From Candidatus Omnitrophota bacterium (GTDB lineage: Bacteria > Omnitrophota > Gorgyraeia > JAGLLT01): 5,860 nt of DNA. This document shows, in pieces, positions 1 to 5,860 of the stretch. Every line of letters starts with the position of its first letter. Positions within the stretch are counted from its first letter, which is position 1. Under the pieces are notes generated by a model. The model worked only from the letters and a program-made list of their open reading frames with translations, was not told the DNA's origin and searched no databases. The stretch covers positions 1 through 5,860 of the forward strand of contig DAOVNW010000063.1 in the NCBI GenBank assembly GCA_030630095.1. The letters are read 5' to 3'. The position numbers were made by a program, and so were the translations under genes.

Positions 1-774
1 ATCATTACTGTATTGAGAATAAAGTTTCAGAGTTTCAAGGCAGCCTCTGCCTCCCATAGCCCCCATAACCTCTACAATATTCATAATAACTTCTACATCC
101 CTGGCGGCCGATAATTCACGCCTTAACGTTTCAAGAGACTTATTTCCAAATTTAGCGAGAATTTCAGCTATGTAGCGCCTGTTTAAATAGGCGTCATAGG
201 GATCAATCCTTTTATTAGGAACGGATAAAAGACTAACAAAATAATCTACCGTCTCTTCGCCCGCCTTGTCAGCCAGCGAAACAATAACTTCAGCATCTGT
301 TTTTTTCACCTTTGCCTTAAAAGCTCCGGCAAGGGCCTCTATGTTTTCCTTTTTAGCAATCTGAGCCAAGGCTTCGGTTAAAACATTCTTCTGTTCTTCG
401 CTGATTTTCTCACCGGAGGCAACTCTCTCTTTAATAAACCGGGTTATGGAAACAGCTAAATCAAACTCTCTCTTATTAATAAAAATGCCGATAAGCCTGC
501 CTAAGACGAGAGTTTCTGAGGTAAAAATTGAAAGGTTCTTTTCTTTGTCCATCACGTCCATAAGACGCCTGCTTGTAAAACGCAGGCAATCTATGGCATC
601 ATTGGAGCTTAAAATATCTACTATGCTCTGAAGGTTAGCCGCGACGTATAAGCGAACCTGGTCATTTTCGGAGTCAAAGTTTTTAAATATTTTATTCAGG
701 GCCTCATTAACTACCTCTTCTTTGTTGTCCGAAAGCAGTTCATAGAAGACATCCTTGGCACTTTCTAAAAGGTC
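1..774 (-). other. HEAT-like helical repeat region, cut by the window edge
   Basis: Residues ~1060-1317. Successive amphipathic helix pairs resemble HEAT/Armadillo repeats, for example EEVVNEALNKIFKNF and VRLYVAANLQSIVDIL. The clearest are EETVDYFVSLLS with RRYIAEILAKFG (residues ~1232-1265) and the last visible unit VEVIMNIVEVMGAMGG. Such repeats usually serve as protein-binding scaffolds. Assignment rests on helix pattern only. Confidence 0.5.
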
Positions 775-3700
775 CTGATCTAAAAAGGAGTCCGGGGACA
801 AAGATTTTATTTTAATAAGCTTATCTGTATAAGAAAGCTTATGCCATAAGTCAGGTTTTAAAAGACTAAGAAACTGTTCATCGGAAATGCCGCAGGCGGC
901 AAAACTCTGACTCATTGACTTAAGAATGCCAACCCTTCTTTCCTTATCCGGCAAGAACCTTTTTATATAATCTTTTATGTCGGTAAAATTAACTTTACCC
1001 TGCGCGTATCTCTCACACTCCTGCGCGAAAAAAGCTTCTATTTCATTATCAGGACGTTCCCTAAAAGCTTTAGCCATTTCGTCGGCTGTAATTCCCGCAT
1101 TCTTAAGATTCTTCTGTTTTAAAATCTGGGAGCGCAGCTCAGGCTGCAGGCTAAGTATAAACTGCGGAAGGCTTTCTTTATACTGCTTCTGTTTTTCAAG
1201 ATCCTCCTTTAAAACCTCACTTTTCATCTTTTTTAAACCTTGCTCTACGATATCCGCCTTTTCATTAATGTTCATCTTCTGAAAATCAAAATCACTCTCA
1301 GCGGCCTCAGGGCATTCGGGACCTTTAGAAAAAATCCTGGCTAAATAATCGGGATTCCGGCCTAACATATTAAGCATAGAGCTTCTTGAATCAGCTGAAG
1401 CCTCCGACTTACCAAGCATATAATTTATCAGCATTACTTCATTAATCTTCCTTCTTTTTTCCTGCGGGCGGCCGAGCTTCTTTCTCAATATCTTCTCGTA
1501 ATGAATCATGCTGAGTTTAATGCCTGCTGCGTTATTTTGCTTAAGCATTGCCTGCAGGCCTCCCAAATCATCTATCTCTGACGTTTTTTTTGAAAGAGCC
1601 GCGAGAAAAACGTCAAGTTCCACTTCTTTTACACCTTTCTCAAAAGAAAAAGACTGTATTCTGTACTCCTTCAATAAAGAAGCGAGGCTGTCGGCTACCG
1701 CCTTTTTAACATCTTTGGCCCTTAGTTCCTCGCCGTTTATCAGAAGACAACCCTCAACCTCAGAAAAAGAAATCACCTCGTATCCCTTAAAGAGCTCTCT
1801 TAAGTAATTATACAACTCTTTTATCGAATCAGTCCTGACCTTGCTTCCTTTGGGATATAGTCCATAATTTACAATTCCGGTCTTTAAGGAAACAATAACT
1901 TCTGAGATAAGCTTATAGTCCTCCTTTTTAAGCGGCTCTACGGCAAGGGCCAGCTCCTCCTCTTCTTCTTCTTTTAAGCCGGCTAATTCTCTTGATAAGA
2001 CTTCCTGCAAATACTGATTAGCTTCATCCGGACTAAAACTTCTTAAGGCCTCGTTGTGGGCAATTTTTTCGTAATCGGATGCTTTTTTCGCGTCTTTGGC
2101 TTTTTTAAAATGATAGGCAAGAACATTGGCCGCGGCCTGCGGATTGTCGATGTTGGACGCCTCCGCGATCTGAGCAAATTTTTCATGAAGCTTATTACGC
2201 TCATTTTCCTGCACTTCGTCATAAAGCAGCTCCCAGAGCAGTTTATTTCTGAAACTAAATATCTCCTGGCCTCCTGTTTCACGGGAATCAATGAACATCT
2301 CCTGCCTGGCCCGCTCTATCATCTCTCCAATGTAACCGGGATTTTTGCCAATCATCTTTTCCAGAGCTTCAAGGCTAAACTCCTGCCCCAAAACAGCCGC
2401 GTTAGACAGGAAATACCTGGTCTCTTCATCCATATGCTTAAGTTTATCTTGTATAATTTCTTTGATACCTAAAGATATATCCTCGTCTTTGATTTCCTTT
2501 TTCTGCCATTTTTCGTTTTTAAAGTAAATTGAACCGTTCTCGACAAGTTTTTTTAAGGACTCCTCTATAAAATACGGATTACCTTCTGTCTTTGAGTAAA
2601 ATAACTGATTTAACTTCTCATCAAATTCCAGGCCGTCAAAGATGGAGTTAATCATCTTTTTGGTCTCCTCGGAGCTAAGCGGCTTAAGTTCTACGCGAAA
2701 ACTCTTTTGATTTTGCTGTAACTGTTCATATAACTGCTTAAGTATTTTATTCTCATCAAACCTCCTTATTAATTCCGAGTTGCGAAAGGCGCATATAATA
2801 CAGATTTTTTCATTTACCTCATTGCTTAACAAATAATTAATAAGAGAAAGCGTGGCTGAGTCAACCCACTGAAAATTGTCAAAAGTTATAAATAAAGGCT
2901 TCTGCTGAGATAGCTTTATCATTAGTTCCGCCAAAGCCTTAAAAAGATGGTATCTGGAACTTTTTTCGTCAAGTTTTAGCTTTTCAATCAGACGGCTTGA
3001 AAACTTTTGAAAGGCCGGCTCCAACTCAATCAGGCAGGAAAGCTCTGCCTCAGATAGGCTGTCAATTATGCGCCTGGCTCCATCCTCAAGCGACTTCATA
3101 AGCCTCTCAAGGTTGGCCGATAAGACCTGGTATGGCTGGGAAGATATCACTTCGGTACAGCGGACCGCCAAACAAAGGCTTTCTTTTGTCAGGGCGTGAC
3201 TCACGGCTTCTAATTGGAGTTTGGTTTTCCCCAAACCCGCCTCAGCCTGTATAAGAACCACCCTGGTTGTACTGTTTTCAAAACTGTCGTTTATTATCTC
3301 TTTAATTCTCTTTAAGTGCTTTTCTTTTCCGATAATCTCAAAAGACAAAAGTTCAAACACTTTGTCTTTGTTCAATATGTCTTCGGGTACTTGCGTAAAT
3401 ATGGAAACTTTGTTTCTGCCGCTTCTTTTAGACAAATATAAGGCTTCATCCGCGCGGTAAATAAGTTTTTCGGCTTCTTTCGCGTCACGCGGATATAAGG
3501 CAATGCCCAAACTTAAGGTTAAGCTTAAGTCGCGCTGGCCGCCTTCTCCCGCAAAAACGTACTGTGAAATCTTGCCTATCAGCCTCCCGGCAATCTTTAA
3601 CGCGTCGCCTTCAGTCGCCATAGGCAGTATCACAATAAATTCATCACCGGCATATCTTATTATCTCGTCATATTCACGAAAACTCTCCCTCAGTAAATCA

Positions 3701-3951
3701 GCCACCTCTATCAACACCTTATCTCCCCTCAGATGCCCATAGGTATCATTAATCTCTTTAAACTTATCTACATCTATCATAAATAACGATAAAAGGTACT
3801 TTTCCCCATCCGCCTTTTCTATAATTTCTCCAAGGCATTTATTTAGATAACGTCTATTATGAAGCTTAGTCAGGTCATCCTGATAGATTAATTCCTGTAC
3901 CGCCTCTTTAGCCTCTATATGAAGTTGTTTTTTTCTTCGATCTTCCCGCAT
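1..3951 (-). CDS. Giant GGDEF diguanylate cyclase / STAND-type ATPase / helical-repeat protein (partial, C-terminus outside window)
   Basis: At least 1317 codons are open with no stop before the window edge. The order is a short helical N-terminus (1-24), a GGDEF cyclase domain (~20-185), a MalT/AAA_16-like P-loop ATPase (~205-480), a helical arm with TPR-like character (~485-655), a linker with six consecutive glutamates (661-666), a compact module (~680-795), and then a mostly helical, HEAT-like region to the edge. No signal peptide or membrane segment is visible, so it should be cytosolic. The predicted role is making c-di-GMP from two GTP under control of ATP-driven conformational changes and of whatever binds the C-terminal repeats; that control is inferred. 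The ATG is the only possible start after the pilT TAG. Tight spacing to pilT suggests a shared transcript and a link to pilus function. I do not recognise the full-length protein as a named gene. Domain assignments are firm for GGDEF, good for the ATPase and tentative beyond residue 680. Confidence 0.9.
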   Translation of the reverse strand, partial: MREDRRKKQLHIEAKEAVQELIYQDDLTKLHNRRYLNKCLGEIIEKADGEKYLLSLFMIDVDKFKEINDTYGHLRGDKVLIEVADLLRESFREYDEIIRYAGDEFIVILPMATEGDALKIAGRLIGKISQYVFAGEGGQRDLSLTLSLGIALYPRDAKEAEKLIYRADEALYLSKRSGRNKVSIFTQVPEDILNKDKVFELLSFEIIGKEKHLKRIKEIINDSFENSTTRVVLIQAEAGLGKTKLQLEAVSHALTKESLCLAVRCTEVISSQPYQVLSANLERLMKSLEDGARRIIDSLSEAELSCLIELEPAFQKFSSRLIEKLKLDEKSSRYHLFKALAELMIKLSQQKPLFITFDNFQWVDSATLSLINYLLSNEVNEKICIICAFRNSELIRRFDENKILKQLYEQLQQNQKSFRVELKPLSSEETKKMINSIFDGLEFDEKLNQLFYSKTEGNPYFIEESLKKLVENGSIYFKNEKWQKKEIKDEDISLGIKEIIQDKLKHMDEETRYFLSNAAVLGQEFSLEALEKMIGKNPGYIGEMIERARQEMFIDSRETGGQEIFSFRNKLLWELLYDEVQENERNKLHEKFAQIAEASNIDNPQAAANVLAYHFKKAKDAKKASDYEKIAHNEALRSFSPDEANQYLQEVLSRELAGLKEEEEEELALAVEPLKKEDYKLISEVIVSLKTGIVNYGLYPKGSKVRTDSIKELYNYLRELFKGYEVISFSEVEGCLLINGEELRAKDVKKAVADSLASLLKEYRIQSFSFEKGVKEVELDVFLAALSKKTSEIDDLGGLQAMLKQNNAAGIKLSMIHYEKILRKKLGRPQEKRRKINEVMLINYMLGKSEASADSRSSMLNMLGRNPDYLARIFSKGPECPEAAESDFDFQKMNINEKADIVEQGLKKMKSEVLKEDLEKQKQYKESLPQFILSLQPELRSQILKQKNLKNAGITADEMAKAFRERPDNEIEAFFAQECERYAQGKVNFTDIKDYIKRFLPDKERRVGILKSMSQSFAACGISDEQFLSLLKPDLWHKLSYTDKLIKIKSLSPDSFLDQDLLESAKDVFYELLSDNKEEVVNEALNKIFKNFDSENDQVRLYVAANLQSIVDILSSNDAIDCLRFTSRRLMDVMDKEKNLSIFTSETLVLGRLIGIFINKREFDLAVSITRFIKERVASGEKISEEQKNVLTEALAQIAKKENIEALAGAFKAKVKKTDAEVIVSLADKAGEETVDYFVSLLSVPNKRIDPYDAYLNRRYIAEILAKFGNKSLETLRRELSAARDVEVIMNIVEVMGAMGGRGCLETLKLYSQYSND
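1552..1944 (-). other. Compact uncharacterised module after the Glu-rich linker
   Basis: Residues ~670-800. Pattern: an N-terminal helix, YGLYPKGSK (696-704), a helix ending LRELFKGY, a strand pair around GCLLINGEEL (734-743), a helix with LASLLKEYRIQSFSF, then FEKGVKEVELDVFLAAL (770-786). From memory, the layout of 'YP.GH/S', a 'L.ING..L' hairpin and 'I.S..F..GV...EL..FL..L' resembles a domain preceding HEAT repeats in myxobacterial and related large proteins. I cannot give it a family name. Confidence 0.45.
2512..3339 (-). other. MalT/AAA_16-like (STAND) ATPase core of the giant protein
   Basis: Residues ~205-480. Walker A is AEAGLGKT (236-243), the family's usual GEAGIGKT with Ala in the first position. 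Walker B is ITFDNFQWVD (355-364), where many relatives have D-D-x-x-W-x-D; here the second Asp is Asn. The family hallmark TEGNPYFIEE lies at 455-464. Downstream, AAVLGQEF (518-525) and the FRNKLLWELLYDEV segment (567-580) match the winged-helix/helical arm found after this ATPase in MalT-like regulators and in cyclase-ATPase fusions. No LuxR-type DNA-binding domain is visible in the window. Confidence 0.8.
3397..3894 (-). other. GGDEF (AGDEF variant) diguanylate cyclase domain of the giant protein
   Basis: Residues ~20-185. The domain opens with DDLTKLHNRRYL (25-36). The metal/substrate region is MIDVDKFKEIND (58-69), with D60, K65 and N68 as expected, followed by YGHLRGD (71-77). The active-site loop is RY-AGDEF (99-105), one residue away from canonical. 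The primary inhibitory site is R92-x-x-D95, at the expected five-residue distance. The domain closes with a SLGIALYP strand and an ADEALYLSKRSGRNKV helix. AGDEF enzymes have been reported to be active (Vibrio cholerae VCA0965), so activity with product feedback is likely but untested. Confidence 0.9.
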
Positions 3952-3960
3952 AGCGCTTAG

Positions 3961-3967
3961 CCACCTC
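3961..3967 (-). promoter_or_regulatory. Shine-Dalgarno site overlapping the pilT stop codon
   Basis: The minus strand reads GAGGTGG, whose first G is the last base of the pilT TAG codon. It lies 9 bases before the ATG at 3951-3949 (10 bases counting from GAGGTG). The overlap implies translational coupling of the giant downstream gene to pilT. No alternative start exists upstream, because the same frame is closed by that TAG only five codons earlier. Confidence 0.7.
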
Positions 3968-5040
3968 TAAAGATCTTTTAACATCCTCTTTAAATCTTCT
4001 ACTTCGTTTGTTCTTGATAAGGCAGATTCATAATCAATTCTTCCCAACCGACAAAGCTCTTTTAAGCTGCGATTCATCGTCTTCATTCCATCCTTTTGTG
4101 AAGTCTGTATAATGGAGTATATCTGATGAACTTTTTGTTCCCTTATTAAACTCCTGACGGCAGAAGTTAAAATCAACAGTTCAAGCGCCAAAACTCTGCC
4201 GGAACCATTGGCCTTAGGTATCAGTTGCTGTGATATAATGGCGTTTAACACAAAAGAAAGCTGTACCCTTACCTGTTCCTGCTGGTGCTGAGGAAAAACG
4301 TCAATAATCCTGTTAATCGTTTGAGCGGAGTCCGAGGTATGAAGCGTTGCCAAAACCAAATGCCCTGTCTCAGCAGCGTTTAGAGCCAACTCTATACTCA
4401 CTAAATCTCTCATCTCTCCGATTAATATAACGTCAGGGTCCTGACGCAGGACATGCTTGAGGGCCTGAGAAAAAGAATGGGTGTCATTACCTACTTCACG
4501 CTGATCGATAACCGCCTTTTTATTTGAGTATAAATACTCTATCGGATCCTCTATAGTTACAATATGAACCGGGCGGTCATTATTAATAAACTCCACCATA
4601 GCGGCAAGGGTAGTTGATTTTCCGCTTCCCGTCGCGCCGGTTATCAGCACCAACCCTTTATCCTTTACGCACAGCTCAGTTATAATGCTAACCGGCAGAC
4701 CGCACCCCTCAAAAGACATAATTTTGGCCGGTAATGCCCTGATAGCGGCCCCGATTTTTCCTCTTTGATAAAACACATTGGTTCTAAAGCGCGCTATTTT
4801 TTCTATGCCAAAAGACATATCCAGCTCCAGATCCTTTTCAAGAGCCTTTTTTTGGTCTTCGCTAAGTATGCCGCTTAGCAGGTTTTTTATCTCCTCACTG
4901 CTAAGGCTCTCATAATCACAGGGAATTAACTTTCCATCAATTCTGAAATGCGGAACAGAGCCGGATGATAAATGCAGATCAGACGCCTTTTTCTCTACCA
5001 TTAACAATAAAGCTTCCTTAAGAACAGTTAACCTGGGCAA
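3967..5040 (-). CDS. pilT: Type IV pilus retraction ATPase PilT
   Basis: This 357-residue protein is a complete PilT-family secretion ATPase, a cytoplasmic hexameric motor that disassembles pilin from the pilus base to power retraction and twitching. It has the N-terminal ASDLHL motif (19-24) and Walker A GATGSGKST (135-143). The Asp box is TIEDPIEY (162-169) and the Walker B region is DPDVILIGEMRD (201-212). The His box is TGHLVLATLHT (225-235). The retraction-specific C-terminal AIRNLIRE motif appears as SAVRSLIRE (293-301), followed by GMKTMNRSL (318-326). This motif and the lack of the zinc-binding cysteine pairs of PilB/GspE separate it from extension ATPases. Length is slightly above typical PilT, with about 55 residues after the motif. 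It starts at TTG behind a very strong ribosome-binding site and stops with TAG, 15 bases before the next gene and in the same frame. No pilB, pilC or pilin gene is in the window. A PilU-like paralogue is possible. Confidence 0.93.
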   Translation of the reverse strand: MPRLTVLKEALLLMVEKKASDLHLSSGSVPHFRIDGKLIPCDYESLSSEEIKNLLSGILSEDQKKALEKDLELDMSFGIEKIARFRTNVFYQRGKIGAAIRALPAKIMSFEGCGLPVSIITELCVKDKGLVLITGATGSGKSTTLAAMVEFINNDRPVHIVTIEDPIEYLYSNKKAVIDQREVGNDTHSFSQALKHVLRQDPDVILIGEMRDLVSIELALNAAETGHLVLATLHTSDSAQTINRIIDVFPQHQQEQVRVQLSFVLNAIISQQLIPKANGSGRVLALELLILTSAVRSLIREQKVHQIYSIIQTSQKDGMKTMNRSLKELCRLGRIDYESALSRTNEVEDLKRMLKDL

Positions 5041-5089
5041 AGCGCACCTCCTTATAGAAATTTAGCGTTAGGATAATAGCAAATTATTA
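5041..5089 (-). other. Short intergenic gap upstream of pilT
   Basis: The 49 bases between the TGA of the GAF/GGDEF gene and the pilT start are AT-rich, apart from the ribosome-binding site at the pilT end. A 5-bp inverted repeat (TAATA/TATTA on the minus strand) is too short for a terminator and has no following T-run. No well-spaced -35/-10 pair is evident, so read-through transcription from the upstream gene is the simplest reading. Confidence 0.5.
5045..5053 (-). promoter_or_regulatory. Strong Shine-Dalgarno site of pilT, fixing a TTG start
   Basis: The minus strand reads AAGGAGGTG, a near-perfect anti-16S match, with AGGAGG placed 6 bases before TTG at 5040-5038. This spacing decides the start in favour of TTG over the internal ATG at codon 14, which would also cut into the N-terminal helix preceding the ASDLHL motif. 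Confidence 0.85.
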
Positions 5090-5860
5090 TCAAGCGTATA
5101 CCTTATTGATACCCTGAGACTGCGCCCGATTCAACAGCTTCCGGGCCTTGCTGACTAACTCCTCAGCGCTCATCCCGTCCAATGGATTAGCCGTTACCGC
5201 CGCGCTTACGGTTATATTTTTCGCGGGCATTGACTCTTGGTTGGCAAAGTCAAAATTCTCAATTTTTTCTCTAATTTTATCAGCCGCCATATGAGCTTCT
5301 TTTTTATTCTTCTCAGGCAGAATCAAGGCAAAAGCGCACTGTTCAAACCTGCCCACCTTATCTATCCGCTCAACGTTTGTCTTTACGATAGAGGCTATTT
5401 TTTTCAATATCTCATCCGAAGCCTGCCTGCCAAACCTGTCCTGGCAAGCATCAAAATTATCAACTTCCAATAAGATAAAAGAGCATGGCCGCTGATACGT
5501 AATAGCTCTTTGAATCTCCTCCTTTAAACGTTCTCTTAAATATTTTACGTTATATAGCCCCGTCAACTCATCTCTTACCGAAAGCTCTTTGATTTTATTC
5601 GTAAGCAAGCTATTTTCTATGGCAATAGAAATCTGCTTACTAAAAACCTTCATCAGCTCCAGGTCATCATTCGCAAAATTAAAGTCATCCTTATTGTTGC
5701 CGAGAATCATAGCACACTTAACCTCTCCGTGAAGTAGGACAGGAAAAACGATTACGTTGTTTAAATCCAGGCTTTTTTTTAAGCTCTTTGTTACAGCGTC
5801 AGCCCTGTGCTTCTTATCCAAAACTAAGCTTTCCCGCTGCTTTGAAAGCCTGGCAAGAAC
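5090..5860 (-). CDS. GAF domain protein with degenerate GGDEF domain (partial, N-terminus outside window)
   Basis: The frame is open to the window edge, so the 256 visible residues are the C-terminal part of a longer cytosolic signalling protein; numbering here starts at the edge. Residues ~20-85 look like the second half of a GAF ligand-sensing domain (FPVLLHGEVKCAMILGN, then a helix ending IAIEN). A linker helix leads to DELTGLYN (97-104), the usual start of a GGDEF domain. The fold continues to the C-terminus, but the catalytic residues are gone. The signature reads R-F-EQCAF (171-177) instead of RY-GGDEF. The metal-binding D-x-D region is EVDNF, the F-K-x-x-N-D stretch is FDACQD, GH is GR and the following GD is SD. 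The RxxD inhibitory site reads ERID. Diguanylate cyclase activity is therefore very unlikely; a role as a sensor, nucleotide-binding or partner-binding domain is inferred. It ends with TGA, 49 bases before pilT, and probably shares its transcript. There is no sign of a frameshift. Confidence 0.88.
   Translation of the reverse strand, partial: VLARLSKQRESLVLDKKHRADAVTKSLKKSLDLNNVIVFPVLLHGEVKCAMILGNNKDDFNFANDDLELMKVFSKQISIAIENSLLTNKIKELSVRDELTGLYNVKYLRERLKEEIQRAITYQRPCSFILLEVDNFDACQDRFGRQASDEILKKIASIVKTNVERIDKVGRFEQCAFALILPEKNKKEAHMAADKIREKIENFDFANQESMPAKNITVSAAVTANPLDGMSAEELVSKARKLLNRAQSQGINKVYA

Noticed and set aside
1954..1974. Short CTC/TTC tandem repeat
   Set aside because: It is simply the codons for the poly-glutamate linker of the giant protein, not an independent repeat element.
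2043..2291. An 82-codon minus-strand frame within the giant gene
   Set aside because: It is out of frame with the domain-bearing reading, is rich in Arg, Pro and Lys, and has no recognisable motif; it is a shadow frame.
446..3742. Several plus-strand open frames of 60-138 codons (for example at 446-631, 977-1282, 1508-1807, 2056-2472, 3221-3460, 3503-3742)
   Set aside because: All lie opposite the continuous minus-strand giant gene, which has recognisable domains. Their translations are low-complexity Ser/Leu/Phe/Lys-rich sequences typical of antisense shadows, and they lack domain motifs.
3967..3969. TAG recoded as a sense codon in this organism
   Set aside because: No in-frame TAG occurs inside any of the three coding regions, a good ribosome-binding site and ATG follow immediately, and PilT ends at a normal length here.
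3967..5040. PilB/GspE extension ATPase instead of PilT
   Set aside because: The protein lacks the paired CxxC zinc motif and the long N-terminal domain of PilB, and it has the SAVRSLIRE form of the retraction-ATPase motif.
5041..5089. Terminator or promoter between the GAF/GGDEF gene and pilT
   Set aside because: The only inverted repeat is 5 bp with no T-run, and the AT-rich hexamers do not form a -35/-10 pair at normal spacing.
5237..5473. A 78-codon plus-strand frame opposite the degenerate GGDEF domain
   Set aside because: It is the antisense of a clearly coding GGDEF fold and shows no motif of its own.
5819..5821. TTG as the real start of the GAF/GGDEF gene
   Set aside because: The frame stays open to the window edge. 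Starting here would cut the GAF domain in the middle, and no ribosome-binding site precedes it.

Overview
The window is almost wholly coding, and everything lies on the minus strand. Read in the direction of transcription (high to low coordinates) there are three genes. First is the 3' part of a GAF + degenerate GGDEF protein (5860 to 5090, entering from outside the window). Then, after 49 bases, comes a complete PilT-type pilus-retraction ATPase (5040 to 3967). After only 15 more bases there is a giant open frame of at least 1317 codons (3951 to 1) that runs off the window without a stop. I split the whole giant frame into codons by hand and found no in-frame stop. No stretch over 300 bases lacks a gene. 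The only gaps are 49 and 15 bases, and I see no RNA gene, mobile element, CRISPR array or convincing terminator or promoter in them.

The most notable object is the giant gene. It has an N-terminal diguanylate cyclase (GGDEF) domain of the AGDEF variant with an RxxD inhibitory site. A MalT/AAA_16-like (STAND-type) ATPase with its helical arm follows, then a six-glutamate linker and a compact alpha/beta-looking module. The rest is a long helical, HEAT-like tail continuing past the window. This puts the cyclase at the N-terminus of a signal-integrating ATPase, an arrangement reminiscent of class III cyclase-ATPase-TPR proteins but with a c-di-GMP enzyme instead.

The operon-like layout suggests a signalling-plus-motility unit. 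A GAF-sensing protein with a dead GGDEF domain, a pilus-retraction motor and a probably active ATPase-gated diguanylate cyclase would be co-transcribed. Spacing, strong Shine-Dalgarno sequences and a ribosome-binding site overlapping the pilT stop codon support co-expression. A functional link between c-di-GMP and type IV pilus retraction here is inference.

The organism is probably an uncultured, type IV pilus-bearing bacterium of moderate to low GC with Lys/Glu/Ile-rich proteins and standard stop codon use (TGA and TAG both end genes here). The style resembles candidate phyla such as Omnitrophota or deltaproteobacterial-like lineages, but this taxonomic guess is weak.
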